Origin: UBA4781 sp963674975
Lineage (GTDB): Bacteria; Chloroflexota; Anaerolineae; Anaerolineales; Anaerolineaceae
DNA: 64,000 nt
Reading direction: 5' to 3'
NCBI GenBank assembly: GCA_963674975.1
Contig: OY771913.1
Location: forward strand, 2,108,001 to 2,172,000
Made by a program: the position numbers and the translations under genes. The notes below the pieces were generated by a model that had not been told where the DNA came from, did no database searches, and saw only the letters and a program-made list of their open reading frames with translations. Shown here piece by piece: positions 17,960 through 26,927 of this stretch (positions within the stretch are counted from its first letter, which is position 1; each line of letters opens with the position of its first letter).

Positions 17960-18901
17960 ATGGCAGGACGATCCATGCGCGAAGCTTATGGTCAGGCGCT
18001 GCTGGCTTACGGTGAAAAGAATCAAAGAGTGGTTGTTCTGGACGCCGATACCAGTTCCTCCACCTTATCAAAATATTTCGCGGGAAAGTATCCGCAGCGT
18101 TTTTATAATATTGGAATTGCTGAACCCTGTATGGTGGATGTGGCGGTGGGGCTGGCACTGGGAGGGTTGATTCCTTTCGCCAATGCCTTTTCCGCTTTGC
18201 TCGCGCTGCGCGCCATCGAAGCGATCCGCAGCAATATTTGCTACGCCCGTACCAATGTCAAGATCGTTGCGAATTACGCGGGTGTATCCGATTACAAAGA
18301 TGGTCCCACCCATCATTCGATAACAGATATTGCGATCTTCCGCGCTTTGCCTGAAATGACCCTGATCGTTCCGGCTGATGCTGATCAGGCAGCTGCTTTT
18401 GTGCCGTTGGTCGGAGAGATGGATGGTCCTGTGACCATGCGTATCAGCCGCGCTGGCACGATCCCGGTTCATAGGGGAGATGAACCTTTGCAGATAGGGA
18501 AAGGTATTGAACGCAGGAAAGGGATAGATATAACCATCATCGCCTGTGGGAGCATGGTAGGGCGAAGCTTGCGTGCGGCTGAACTTTTAGAGAAGAAAGG
18601 TATCCATGTCTGTGTGATCGATATGCCCACCATAAAACCGCTGGACGCAGATCTGATCTGTGAAGCTGCCGCCAGAACAGGGGCTGTTGTCACCGCAGAA
18701 GAACATTCTATTATTGGTGGACTTGGGGGCGCGGTTGCAGAAGTACTGGGGGAACAGCAGTCCGTACCCATGCGCAGGGTTGGCATTGCGGATACGTTTA
18801 CGCGTACAGCGCTGGACCCGGACAGCCTGATGGATGACTGTGGGCTTTCGGTTGACCGGATTGTCCAGTCTGCAGAAGATGTTCTCAAGAAAAAGGAGTA
18901 G
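17960..18901 (+). CDS. Transketolase, C-terminal subunit
   Basis: The start is the ATG at 17960, with GGGGAGG 9 bases upstream and 1 bp after the stop of the partner subunit; the frame opens earlier at 17894 inside that gene. The Pyr domain has the catalytic Glu in NIGIAEPCM near residue 63 and the substrate-binding GPTHHSITD near 120. A C-terminal regulatory domain follows (TAEEHSIIGGLGGAVAE). Together with the preceding subunit it forms a complete two-chain transketolase. Homologous split pairs serve in sulfoquinovose and apiose catabolism, so the substrate may be a special ketose. Confidence 0.93.
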   Translation: MAGRSMREAYGQALLAYGEKNQRVVVLDADTSSSTLSKYFAGKYPQRFYNIGIAEPCMVDVAVGLALGGLIPFANAFSALLALRAIEAIRSNICYARTNVKIVANYAGVSDYKDGPTHHSITDIAIFRALPEMTLIVPADADQAAAFVPLVGEMDGPVTMRISRAGTIPVHRGDEPLQIGKGIERRKGIDITIIACGSMVGRSLRAAELLEKKGIHVCVIDMPTIKPLDADLICEAAARTGAVVTAEEHSIIGGLGGAVAEVLGEQQSVPMRRVGIADTFTRTALDPDSLMDDCGLSVDRIVQSAEDVLKKKE

Positions 18902-18904
18902 AGC

Positions 18905-19531
18905 ATGAGAATTGTGATATTGAATGAAACCAGCGCAGCTGATAGAAACGCGGATATTATGGCGGCTCTGGAAGGACGCGGACATACCCTGATCAATGCC
19001 GGCATGAAACAGAATGGCGCGAAACCGGAACTCACTTATATTCATACCGGGCTGCTGGGTGCTTTATTTTTAAACCTTCATGCGGCTGATTTTGTGGTGG
19101 GCGGCTGCGGTACCGGGCAGGGTTTTTTGAACTCGGTTCTGCAGTACCCGGGAGTTGCCTGCGGTCACATTCTTAATCCTCTAGATGCCTGGCTGTTCAT
19201 ACAGATCAATGGTGGAAATTGTGTTTCATTAATGCTCAACCAGGGCTATGGCTGGGCTTCGAATGTCTATCTAAAAATGATCTTTGATGCACTTTTCAGC
19301 GTTGAATCAGGAATTGGTTATCCTCCTCACAGAAAGGAGTCGCAGCAGAATTCGCGCAAGGTTCTGACTGCCGTATCAGAGAGTACACATCTTGCGATGC
19401 ATGAAATCATTCGGAAACTACCTGAACAAATTGTAGAAGAGGCACTGACTTATCCGGGTATTTTTGATGCATTGGGATTTGATCAGCTCCCTCCAAGCAC
19501 TCTAAAAGAAGCCATCAAAAAATGGAGGTAA
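18905..19531 (+). CDS. RpiB/LacA/LacB-family sugar (phosphate) isomerase
   Basis: The protein has 208 residues, longer than the about 150 of RpiB. The family motif FVVGGCGTGQGFLNS near residues 60-75 contains the catalytic Cys, and LNPLDAWLFIQINGGN follows. The C-terminal 60 residues are extra and helical. Family members interconvert aldoses and ketoses. Relatives in the sulfo-transketolase pathway isomerise a four-carbon aldose between two transketolase steps. The gene starts 3 bp after transketolase and ends 4 bp before the transporter, so it is part of the operon. The substrate is inferred only. Confidence 0.85.
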   Translation: MRIVILNETSAADRNADIMAALEGRGHTLINAGMKQNGAKPELTYIHTGLLGALFLNLHAADFVVGGCGTGQGFLNSVLQYPGVACGHILNPLDAWLFIQINGGNCVSLMLNQGYGWASNVYLKMIFDALFSVESGIGYPPHRKESQQNSRKVLTAVSESTHLAMHEIIRKLPEQIVEEALTYPGIFDALGFDQLPPSTLKEAIKKWR

Positions 19532-19535
19532 TACG

Positions 19536-20930
19536 ATGGGACAAAAAAAATCTGTAAAAGAAGTAAAACCTGAACAAAAATCTTCACAAAAACTGCCCGC
19601 AAAGACAAAACTGTTCTATGGGATAGGGGACCTGGGCAACGCCATTATCAATTCTGCCATTCAATTTTATTTATTAAAGTTTTACACCGACGTTGCTTTG
19701 ATTCTACCGGCTCTGGCTGGAAATGCTTTACTGGTGGGTAAGATCTGGGATGCGGTCAATGATCCTCTCTTTGGCTGGCTGACGGATCGCACCAATTCAA
19801 AAGTCGGGCGCCGGCGTGTGTTCATGCTCTTTGGTGCCATCCCGCTGGGCATTGCGATCGCCCTTTTATGGTTCATCCCTAAAGGGATATCGCTCAATAT
19901 GACCTTTCTATGGATCGCGTTTACCTTCATTCTCTTTGATACCTTATGGACCCTGACCAATGTTCCTTATTATGCGTTAACCTCTGAACTCACCGATGAT
20001 TATGACGAGCGCAGTTCGTTAACTACCACCCGTATGGTCATGGCAGTACCGGCTTACCTGATCGGGGTGGCGCTGACACCTGTCATTGCCGGACTGTTCG
20101 CCATCGAAAGGACCGGTTGGGGATATGTGGGTATCATCTATGGGTCTATCTGCGCGATCGTCCTCTTGATCTCTGCAGCCGGTTTGAAAGAACGACAGAA
20201 GGTTCTAGAAACAAAAGCGAAAACCAATGTATGGCAGAGTGTTAAAACTGCTTTATCCAATAAACCATTCCAGCGTTTGTGCATTGCCTATTTTGTGATC
20301 AATCTTTCGTTCGCGTTGATAAAAACACTCATGGCATATTATCTTGAGTATCAATTATTAATGGAAGGTGAGATCTCACTGGTCATGGGATTGATGCTGA
20401 TCTGTGTGACCATCTCTTTACCGTTCTGGAAAAAACTCAGTGAAAAGTTGGATAAGGGTCCAACCTACGCGCTGGGAATGGTGATCGGTGCCCTGGCTGT
20501 GGGCATCTCCTTCTTCCTTACCCCTGATCAGAAAGTATGGATCTACCCGGTGGCAGTATTGGCTGGGATCGGTTTTGGCTCACAGTGGATTTTCCCCTGG
20601 GCAATGGTCGCTGATGTGGTGGACTATGACCGTGTGGAAACCGGAGAATTCCGCAGCGGCATGTATTACGGCATCTGGGGATTGGCAACCAAGATATCCG
20701 AAGCGCTGGCTATTTCAGGAGTTGGTTGGATGCTGACCGGTTTTGGTTATGTGGCAAATGCAGTGCAGACCGAACACTCGCTGTTTGGAATTCGTTTATT
20801 CTTCGGACCGATTCCCGCGCTGGTGATACTGGTAACGCTTCCCATGCTGATCTGGTATCCGATCACACGCAAAAAACACGCTGAAATTCGAACGAAGCTG
20901 GAAAAAATGGAATCAGTGGAAGAGGAATAA
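19536..20930 (+). CDS. GPH-family sugar:cation symporter (MFS)
   Basis: The protein has 464 residues and about 12 membrane segments. The family signature lies near the N-terminus (KLFYGIGDLGNAIINS; WDAVNDPLFGWLTDRT; KVGRRRVFML), and YYALTSELTDDYDERSSLTT follows. GPH carriers import glycosides, pentosides, hexuronides or related polyols with Na+ or H+. It is the only transporter in the operon and so should bring in the compound that the enzymes around it degrade. GGAGGT precedes the ATG. Confidence 0.92.
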   Translation: MGQKKSVKEVKPEQKSSQKLPAKTKLFYGIGDLGNAIINSAIQFYLLKFYTDVALILPALAGNALLVGKIWDAVNDPLFGWLTDRTNSKVGRRRVFMLFGAIPLGIAIALLWFIPKGISLNMTFLWIAFTFILFDTLWTLTNVPYYALTSELTDDYDERSSLTTTRMVMAVPAYLIGVALTPVIAGLFAIERTGWGYVGIIYGSICAIVLLISAAGLKERQKVLETKAKTNVWQSVKTALSNKPFQRLCIAYFVINLSFALIKTLMAYYLEYQLLMEGEISLVMGLMLICVTISLPFWKKLSEKLDKGPTYALGMVIGALAVGISFFLTPDQKVWIYPVAVLAGIGFGSQWIFPWAMVADVVDYDRVETGEFRSGMYYGIWGLATKISEALAISGVGWMLTGFGYVANAVQTEHSLFGIRLFFGPIPALVILVTLPMLIWYPITRKKHAEIRTKLEKMESVEEE

Positions 20931-20932
20931 AA

Positions 20933-22003
20933 ATGAAAAAACTTGGTGTTGCGCTGATCGGCTGCGGAAGGATTTCTGACCTGCACGTGCTGGGGTATCA
21001 GGATAGAAATGATGCCGGTGTTGCTGCAATATGTGATTCAAATGAAAAGCGTGCCAAACAAAAAGCGCGTGAGTGGGGTGTGCCAAAGATCTATAAGGAT
21101 TATTCCGAAGTATTGAATGATCCTGAAATAGACCTGGTAGAACTGCTGGTTCCCCACCATTTACACTGCCCCATGACCGTACAGGCAGCACAAGCCGGCA
21201 AGCATGTTTCGGTGCAAAAACCCATGTGCCTGTCGGCAGCTGAAGCGGATGAAATGATCGCTGCTGCGGATAAGGCAGGTGTTGTGCTGCGGGTCTACGA
21301 AAATTTTGTGCACTACGAACCGGCGGTGAAAGCCAAGGAACTGGTGGATGCAGGCGAGATCGGAAAACCGATCATGCTGCGCATGCATATTAATACCGGG
21401 CAATCGCCGCGCGGTTGGAAGATCCCACTGGATGCATGGTTGTGGCGCTTCAACGAGAAGAAGAGCGGAGGCGGAGCTCTGGTTTTCGATCATGGTTATC
21501 ACCTGTTTTCGATCGCTTATCATTTTATGGGGCAGGCGGAACGGGTAAGCGCCTGGATCGGAAAGACTTCGGTTGCTCCCGGAGTTTTTGTTGATGCACC
21601 CGCAACCATCATGTTCCAGTTCAAGCAAAAAGAAACTTATGGTGTGTTTGATATTTCCCATACGCCGGATATCGTTATGGATTCGAAATATTATTCCGAT
21701 GATGACCGTGTGGAGGTCATCGGTGAAAAAGGGATCGTTTTTATCAATCGCTATACCACCCGGACGATCGATCTACCCGAAGTAGCGTTGTTTAAGGGAG
21801 GGAAAACGATCCCTGTGCCGGTTGAGAATGTGGAGTGGGAAGACAGCTTTATAGCTGCCACACGGCATCTGATCGATGTTCTTCTGCATGGCGGTGACCC
21901 GCTGCTGAATGGACCGACCGGAAAAGCAGTGCTGCAGCTTACACTGGCTGCTCAACAATCGGCACGGGAAGGTCGTGAGATTAAACCGGACGAGGTTCAA
22001 TAA
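20933..22003 (+). CDS. Gfo/Idh/MocA-family NAD(P)-dependent oxidoreductase
   Basis: The protein has 356 residues. The Rossmann motif ALIGCGRISDLHV starts at residue 6, the signature EKP appears as VQKPMCLSAAEA near 96, and the catalytic DHGYHLFSIAYHF lies near 185. The family includes inositol dehydrogenase (IolG) and many sugar dehydrogenases or dehydratases. It begins 2 bp after the symporter gene. In this operon it is the natural first enzyme, oxidising a ring or sugar hydroxyl to a ketone. The exact substrate cannot be decided from sequence. Confidence 0.88.
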   Translation: MKKLGVALIGCGRISDLHVLGYQDRNDAGVAAICDSNEKRAKQKAREWGVPKIYKDYSEVLNDPEIDLVELLVPHHLHCPMTVQAAQAGKHVSVQKPMCLSAAEADEMIAAADKAGVVLRVYENFVHYEPAVKAKELVDAGEIGKPIMLRMHINTGQSPRGWKIPLDAWLWRFNEKKSGGGALVFDHGYHLFSIAYHFMGQAERVSAWIGKTSVAPGVFVDAPATIMFQFKQKETYGVFDISHTPDIVMDSKYYSDDDRVEVIGEKGIVFINRYTTRTIDLPEVALFKGGKTIPVPVENVEWEDSFIAATRHLIDVLLHGGDPLLNGPTGKAVLQLTLAAQQSAREGREIKPDEVQ

Positions 22004-22018
22004 GCCTCGTCTTTTAAT

Positions 22019-23677
22019 ATGAAAACCATATACTATCTGGATGTTAGCACTTTCTCTTATGCCGAACGGGTCTGTGCAGCCGCGCTGCAGGGTTTGGTTA
22101 ACCGCAGCGGAGCATGTTTTTATCTGGACTACGGTCTCTATGATGACCCGGGTGCGAGGCGCACGAATGAGAATTTTATCGATGACGAACTCTGGTTTGG
22201 CAAATACCGTGCCTTCCTTGGCAATCAAGATCAGCATAATCTGGACTATTATCGTCAGGAACATGGATTTGTTGTTGAGAAAATAAGCGATCTACCGGCT
22301 GCACTTGAAGTATTTAAAAACACATATAAAGGCATCGTCATCTGGGATGAAACACTGCCGGATACAGTGAATGCGGCTATCATGCTGGCAGGGCAGAAGA
22401 GTTTGGTGCCATTAACTTCAGAGTTGATCGAAAAACTGGACCTTCAGAATTTACCTGTAAAGCATGATTTGAGAGGTAATTGGGATGATCGGCTGCAGAT
22501 CTATACCTGGGCATTGGATAACTTATTTACGAAGTGCAAACCGGGAGTGGTCGCCTGTGTAGAACCGGGCTGGCAGCGCCCTGAATTTGTAGATTATCTG
22601 GTGCAGGAAAAGATTTTTACCTACAGTCTATCCAGCCAGTATAAAGGTTTGGGAAGCCAGCTCTTGATGCTGCTGGCATTTGGTCCGCCGGCGCTGCGGG
22701 AACTGCTGTTTGCCCTACATCTGGATGCACCGATTCGAAAATTTGCCCTGCGCTGGATGGGAAAACGGTCTGCGGAAGTTAAATTATCCAACCGCATCCA
22801 GAAGGCGGTGCGTTCGGATACGTATCCGACCATCTTCGGCTGGCATACCAGACGAGATGATGAACTGGCTTTCATGCTGCAGCTATCCGCCAACGGGCTG
22901 CGCCTGGTCCCTGCCCATATGGCGGGTAATTTTTCCTTTCACAGCCGGGTAAAGCCATTAGATGGAAAGCAGCCTTTAAAACGAGCCGTGCCGGAATTGG
23001 ATGCAAAGGGCATCTACCTGACCTTTACCCTTTCGGATGGCGATCAGTTGATGATGATGCACACCGGGGAATTGGGAAACTGGTACAGCCCTGCGCGCGG
23101 AACGGTGCCTTTCAATTGGGAAGTGCAGCCTCTGCTGGTTGAGATCGCGCCAGCGCTATTGGATCGCTATTTCAGGCAAGCCAGCGGAATGGATTGTTTG
23201 ATCGCCGGACCCTCAGGCGCTGGTTATGTGATCCCACCCCTCATTCCCGACCATACAGCGTACTTGAAAGAAACCGGACATATCTGTGGAAAAAGAGGCA
23301 TCAATGTTGTTACTTCTTATATTGCCGATCCCTGCCGCAGAACGCTTGGACAGTTAGAGCGGCAAAAGGGGGATCTGCTCGGATACCTGGCGGGGTATGC
23401 AGTGGTTACCCGCGCACTGCAGATATGCCGAAAGAACCTGTCCTTTTTCTCCAACCAGGTTCCCACGGTAGAAGAGATCTCACTGCCCTCGGATGAATTG
23501 CTAAAACGGGTGCAAGCCAGGATCGAAGCAGTTGAAAAGCGTCCGGCTTTTGTCGCAGTTCATCTTTTTGCTTATCGCACCACCATTGCGGATGTGGCTG
23601 AATTTGCTTCTCATATAACAGATGATCATATTCATGTGGTAAGAGGGGATGATTTTCTTTCCCTTTTTTCCAGTTAA
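22019..23677 (+). CDS. GxGYxYP-domain protein of unknown function
   Basis: The protein has 552 residues, no signal peptide and no membrane segments. The pattern of the family is present: LSDGDQLMMMHTGELGNWYSP near residue 340 and AGPSGAGYVIPP near 400, with the expected GxGYxYP box altered to GAGYVIP. Members occur beside polysaccharide or sugar-acid genes in many bacteria, but no reaction is established that I know of. It is the last gene of the operon (16 bp after the oxidoreductase), so it may supply a missing step such as a hydrolase or isomerase. Confidence 0.75.
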   Translation: MKTIYYLDVSTFSYAERVCAAALQGLVNRSGACFYLDYGLYDDPGARRTNENFIDDELWFGKYRAFLGNQDQHNLDYYRQEHGFVVEKISDLPAALEVFKNTYKGIVIWDETLPDTVNAAIMLAGQKSLVPLTSELIEKLDLQNLPVKHDLRGNWDDRLQIYTWALDNLFTKCKPGVVACVEPGWQRPEFVDYLVQEKIFTYSLSSQYKGLGSQLLMLLAFGPPALRELLFALHLDAPIRKFALRWMGKRSAEVKLSNRIQKAVRSDTYPTIFGWHTRRDDELAFMLQLSANGLRLVPAHMAGNFSFHSRVKPLDGKQPLKRAVPELDAKGIYLTFTLSDGDQLMMMHTGELGNWYSPARGTVPFNWEVQPLLVEIAPALLDRYFRQASGMDCLIAGPSGAGYVIPPLIPDHTAYLKETGHICGKRGINVVTSYIADPCRRTLGQLERQKGDLLGYLAGYAVVTRALQICRKNLSFFSNQVPTVEEISLPSDELLKRVQARIEAVEKRPAFVAVHLFAYRTTIADVAEFASHITDDHIHVVRGDDFLSLFSS

Positions 23678-23800
23678 CAAATGATGATATGCAAAGTATA
23701 CGTTGAGCGAATTTCTAAAAAGGCAATCCTTTCGCTCCTTGAATTCCATTTTGATCGGTTGAAAACGAGTAAAAAAACGATATGATGTTTTTAACAAATA

Positions 23801-25465
23801 ATGAGAGCTTTTATTAGAGCTGGTTTGTTCCTTTTATTGATCTCAATTACGCTTGTCGGCTGTACTTCGCCCGGATCAGAGGAGGTTATTGCCACAGCAA
23901 CCGAAAGTGTAGTTTCTATTGCGCCGCCAGCGGGTACTGATGGCTATCCTTGGTGGAACGATACGATATTCTATGAAGTGTTTATCCGAAGTTTTTATGA
24001 TGGAGATGGAGATGCCGTCGGTGATTTTAAAGGACTGCTTGAAAAATTAGATTACCTGCAGGAATTAGGCATTACCGGTATTTATCTGATGCCTATTTAT
24101 CCGTCAGGAGATCCAGCCGTTGATTCATCAGGTTATCGGGTGGAAGATTATCTGACGGTCAATTCGGATTACGGCACCCTGAATGAGTTTCGAGCGCTGG
24201 TAGCAGAAATCCACAAGCATGGAATGCGGGTGATCATTGATCTTGTATTGAACCATACCTCTGCTAATCATCCGTGGTTTGAAGCGGCGCAGGATCCGGA
24301 TTCACCGTACCGTGATTACTATACCTGGTCTGATTCTCTTCCTGCTTCGAAAGGACCATGGGGACAGGAAGCCTGGTTCGAAGGGGAGCAGGGATATTAT
24401 TTTGCGACGTTCGGAGAGGATTTTCCTGATCTTAATTATGAAAATTCGACGGTAACAGAGGCAATTTATGAAATCGTGAAATTCTGGCTGACTGATATCG
24501 GCATCGATGGTTTCCGCCTGGATGCAGCCCAGCATTTGATTGAAGAAGATCCCAATCATCAGGTGGATACTGGCAGCACGCATCAATGGTATGCAGATTT
24601 CCGTAGTTATGTAAAAGGATTGAACCCCGATGCATTGTTAGCCGGGGAGGTCTGGAATGTTGATCCGGCTATTTTGGCTTCTTATACAGAGGGAGATGAA
24701 CTTGACCTGATCTGGGAGTTTGGGATTCAGCAGGCGGTTGTTGATGCAGTATATTCTGAAAACAGCACACCGATCGCAACTGCGCTTGAAGATAGTATGG
24801 CGGTTATTCCTGAATACCGCTTCATCACGTTTCTTTCGAACCATGACATGACACGTATCATGACCGAATTGGAAAATAATATTGAAAAGGCGAAATCCGC
24901 AGCCTTTTTAATCCTGACCACTCCAGGAGTACCTTTCCTGTATTATGGAGAGGAGATAGGCATGCAGGGTGGGGGTGATGTTGAATATGAGACTTTATTG
25001 ATTCCCATGCAGTGGACGGGGCAGGATAATACACCTTCCTGGAAAGAAGCATGGGAAACGGTTAGTAATGATTATCTGCAGTACAACGTTGAGGCAGAGA
25101 TGCATGATCCTGATTCCATCCTCTCTTTTTATCGTGAATTGATATTACTGCGTAATGAGCACGCTGCTTTAAGGATTGGGAATTTTACTGTACTTGATTC
25201 AGGGAGTGCGTCTATTTTTTCTTTTCTATGTGTTTCACAGCAGGAAAGAGTACTGGTGATAATGAATTTATCTGAAAGTTCTGTAACTGGTATTGAATTA
25301 TCTCTCGATGAAAGTGCATTGCAGGCAGATACATATTCTTTATCTTCATTATTCGGAGAAGATCTGGTCAGGGAGATCAATGTGGATGAGAACGGCGGAT
25401 TTTTTCTGAATTTTTCCGATGTAGACATGCATCCTTATGAAAAATACATCTTTTCCATCAAATAA
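23801..25465 (+). CDS. Alpha-amylase family (GH13) lipoprotein
   Basis: The protein has 554 residues. A lipobox LVGC (Cys near residue 21) anchors it outside the membrane. All four GH13 regions are present: DLVLNHTS, GFRLDAAQHL (nucleophile Asp), LAGEVWN (acid/base Glu) and FLSNHD. A start motif YEVFIRSFYDGDGD and domain C complete it. The short calcium-loop region and the 'DVNTH'-like changes suggest an oligo-alpha-glucosidase, maltodextrin-degrading or trehalose-related enzyme rather than a large starch amylase. It probably feeds the sugar importer at 28.2-31.4 kb. Confidence 0.92.
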   Translation: MRAFIRAGLFLLLISITLVGCTSPGSEEVIATATESVVSIAPPAGTDGYPWWNDTIFYEVFIRSFYDGDGDAVGDFKGLLEKLDYLQELGITGIYLMPIYPSGDPAVDSSGYRVEDYLTVNSDYGTLNEFRALVAEIHKHGMRVIIDLVLNHTSANHPWFEAAQDPDSPYRDYYTWSDSLPASKGPWGQEAWFEGEQGYYFATFGEDFPDLNYENSTVTEAIYEIVKFWLTDIGIDGFRLDAAQHLIEEDPNHQVDTGSTHQWYADFRSYVKGLNPDALLAGEVWNVDPAILASYTEGDELDLIWEFGIQQAVVDAVYSENSTPIATALEDSMAVIPEYRFITFLSNHDMTRIMTELENNIEKAKSAAFLILTTPGVPFLYYGEEIGMQGGGDVEYETLLIPMQWTGQDNTPSWKEAWETVSNDYLQYNVEAEMHDPDSILSFYRELILLRNEHAALRIGNFTVLDSGSASIFSFLCVSQQERVLVIMNLSESSVTGIELSLDESALQADTYSLSSLFGEDLVREINVDENGGFFLNFSDVDMHPYEKYIFSIK

Positions 25466-25561
25466 ACATGTATTTGTGTAATAACCCTATGATATTCCAT
25501 GCTGTTCAATGGGAAGGTTCTTCATGTATAATAGAAAACCATTTTTAAAAAGGAGAACAAA

Positions 25562-25735
25562 ATGAAATTATCAAGACCTACGAAAAATGTATTCTGGATT
25601 GCAACTGTATTGGCTGCGCTTGGCATCATTGGTGAATTGGTATCTGGTATTCCCGTTGTTTCGCAGTATCCTTTCTGGTTTGTAGCAGTCGGTTTTGTCC
25701 TGCTGTGGTTGGGCAATACCATGAAGGGTTTCTAA
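25562..25735 (+). CDS. Small two-helix membrane protein (57 aa), paralogue of the gene at 40464
   Basis: The frame encodes 57 residues beginning MKLSRPTKNVFWIATVL and ending LLWLGNTMKGF. Two hydrophobic helices flank a central Pro-containing turn (SGIPVVSQYPFW). AAAAAGGAG lies 8 bases before the ATG, and a terminator follows 20 bp after the stop. A protein of exactly the same length and layout (start MKFKAP, end ALGTVINGL) lies at 40464-40637. Two copies with matched Pro, Gly and terminal Gly residues make both real genes. Function is unknown. Confidence 0.75.
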   Translation: MKLSRPTKNVFWIATVLAALGIIGELVSGIPVVSQYPFWFVAVGFVLLWLGNTMKGF

Positions 25736-25754
25736 TTCGTTTTTGGAAAGAATA

Positions 25755-25786
25755 AAAAATCACGGTTGAAAGACCGTGATTTTTTA
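25755..25786. terminator. Terminator after small membrane protein gene
   Basis: The 12-bp stem (25755-25766 with 25773-25784, core ATCACGGT/ACCGTGAT) has a 6-base loop with A-run and T-run on its two sides. Confidence 0.9.
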
Positions 25787-25892
25787 TTAAAGAATTCTAT
25801 TATTTTTTTTGTAAATAGGAAATTGTCATGGTAAATTGCTATAATGTACTTATAGAAAAAACTATAAATTGACGAAAAATGAGAGGAAGAAA

Positions 25893-26315
25893 ATGGATAA
25901 CCCACTGAAAGATCTACTTGACAAAGCAGCAGGTGCCCTTGATGGGAAATCATCGAAGACAACAAAAGAAACTAGCAGCAAGACAACCCGAAAGCCGAGT
26001 TCTGGCGTAACGACAGCCAAAGCTAAAGCAGCTTTAGGAATGATGGAATCAAAATCAGAGAATGTGAAAAAATTGAGCCTTGATAAACAAAAAGAAGTAC
26101 TGGCGAAGAAAACCAACCAGGATATTATCAATGCGGCGTATAAAGTTGCCGATGAGTTGAAGCTCAAAGGTGGACCATGGCCGCTGCTGCGTGCAGCAGG
26201 CTGGGGAAATCTCACAGATAATCGCGGCGGTCTTTATAAAGGACTGGCGATCGATGAGATCGAAGCGCTGACCGCAGAACAAAAAACTGCTTTGAAGAAG
26301 GTGTTGGGACTTTAA
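25893..26315 (+). CDS. Hypothetical basic protein with Ser/Thr/Lys-rich N-terminal region
   Basis: The protein has 140 residues. The start is the ATG at 25893, with GAGAGGA 5 bases upstream; the frame opens at a TTG 8 codons earlier without support. Residues 10-45 form a low-complexity Lys/Ser/Thr/Gly stretch. Residues 45-140 are helical and charged and contain GGPWPLLRAAGWGNLTDNRGGLY. I do not recognise the family. The flexible basic region suggests nucleic-acid or membrane-surface contact, but this is only a guess. It is a single-gene unit with terminators on both sides. Confidence 0.6.
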   Translation: MDNPLKDLLDKAAGALDGKSSKTTKETSSKTTRKPSSGVTTAKAKAALGMMESKSENVKKLSLDKQKEVLAKKTNQDIINAAYKVADELKLKGGPWPLLRAAGWGNLTDNRGGLYKGLAIDEIEALTAEQKTALKKVLGL

Positions 26316-26332
26316 TCTCAAGAGAGGGTATC

Positions 26333-26363
26333 AAAGACACTGCTTAGAAAGCAGTGTCTTTTA
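26333..26363 (+). terminator. Terminator after hypothetical gene
   Basis: A perfect 12-bp stem (26333-26344 with 26350-26361, core GACACTGCT/AGCAGTGTC) with a 5-base loop ends in a T-run. A GTG at 26354 inside this stem opens the next frame, so it cannot be that gene's true start. Confidence 0.92.
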
Positions 26364-26389
26364 ATTTTATGAGTTCAAAGGAGCATTTC

Positions 26390-26779
26390 ATGAAAAAGAC
26401 TGTATTATTGATCCTGGCAGTGCTTATTGGATCAATTCTTTTAACGGCATGTGGGGCAGGCAAGACTGCACGGGCGGGAGCGTGGCATGGTACTACCGAA
26501 TACGGTGATTTTACCTTTTACATTTCTGAAGATGGCAAATCGATCGAAGATGTTGAGTACTCGGTTAATTGCGGAGAGAATTGGACGGATGACAGTAATT
26601 TCACTATGGGAGAACCTCGAGAACTGGACGGAAATACACTTGACTTTGGGCTGTGGATCGCCGGGCAGGTACCGGTAGCGGTTTGGGAGGGAGAGTTCAG
26701 CGCTGATGGAAAAACGCTGAGCGGAACATTGAGCCTCTTTGCGGGATTATGTGTTACTGATTTTGAGATCACGCGCTGA
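26390..26779 (+). CDS. Small lipoprotein, 129 residues
   Basis: The start is the ATG at 26390, with AAAGGAG 7 bases upstream. A signal peptide (MKKTVLLILAVLIGSILL) and lipobox LTAC place the protein on the outer face of the membrane. The rest is a compact, probably all-beta domain (TTEYGDFTFYISEDGKSIE; NTLDFGLWIAGQ; GKTLSGTLSLFAGLC) with two cysteines. The pattern 'aWxGTt.yG.ftF.vs.dG..I' resembles many small secreted domains, but no function is known to me. It is a single-gene unit with terminators on both sides. Confidence 0.75.
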   Translation: MKKTVLLILAVLIGSILLTACGAGKTARAGAWHGTTEYGDFTFYISEDGKSIEDVEYSVNCGENWTDDSNFTMGEPRELDGNTLDFGLWIAGQVPVAVWEGEFSADGKTLSGTLSLFAGLCVTDFEITR

Positions 26780-26832
26780 GGAGTAAATAAAAGTATTTCT
26801 TAAGTATCATGTTTTATAAGCTGTGACCTTTT

Positions 26833-26869
26833 AAAAGGTTTATTCCGAAGAACAGAATAAACCTTTTTA
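26833..26869. terminator. Terminator after small lipoprotein gene
   Basis: A perfect 13-bp stem (26833-26845 with 26855-26867, core AGGTTTATTC/GAATAAACCT) with a 9-base loop is followed by T residues. Confidence 0.9.
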
Positions 26870-26927
26870 ATTGAAAGATCATAAGTGTGGATATGAAGTA
26901 CATGATGGTGTATATTATGTACAATCA

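Noticed and set aside
15237..19531. Sulfoquinovose (sulfo-transketolase) catabolism as explanation of the cluster
   Set aside because: The split transketolase and isomerase fit, but no sulfoquinovosidase or sulfoacetaldehyde enzyme is present. The IolD-like enzyme and the MMSDH-type ALDH point to carboxylate rather than sulfonate chemistry.
26354..26389. GTG start of the small lipoprotein gene
   Set aside because: The GTG lies inside the terminator stem of the previous gene; the ATG at 26390 has a ribosome site and a proper signal peptide.
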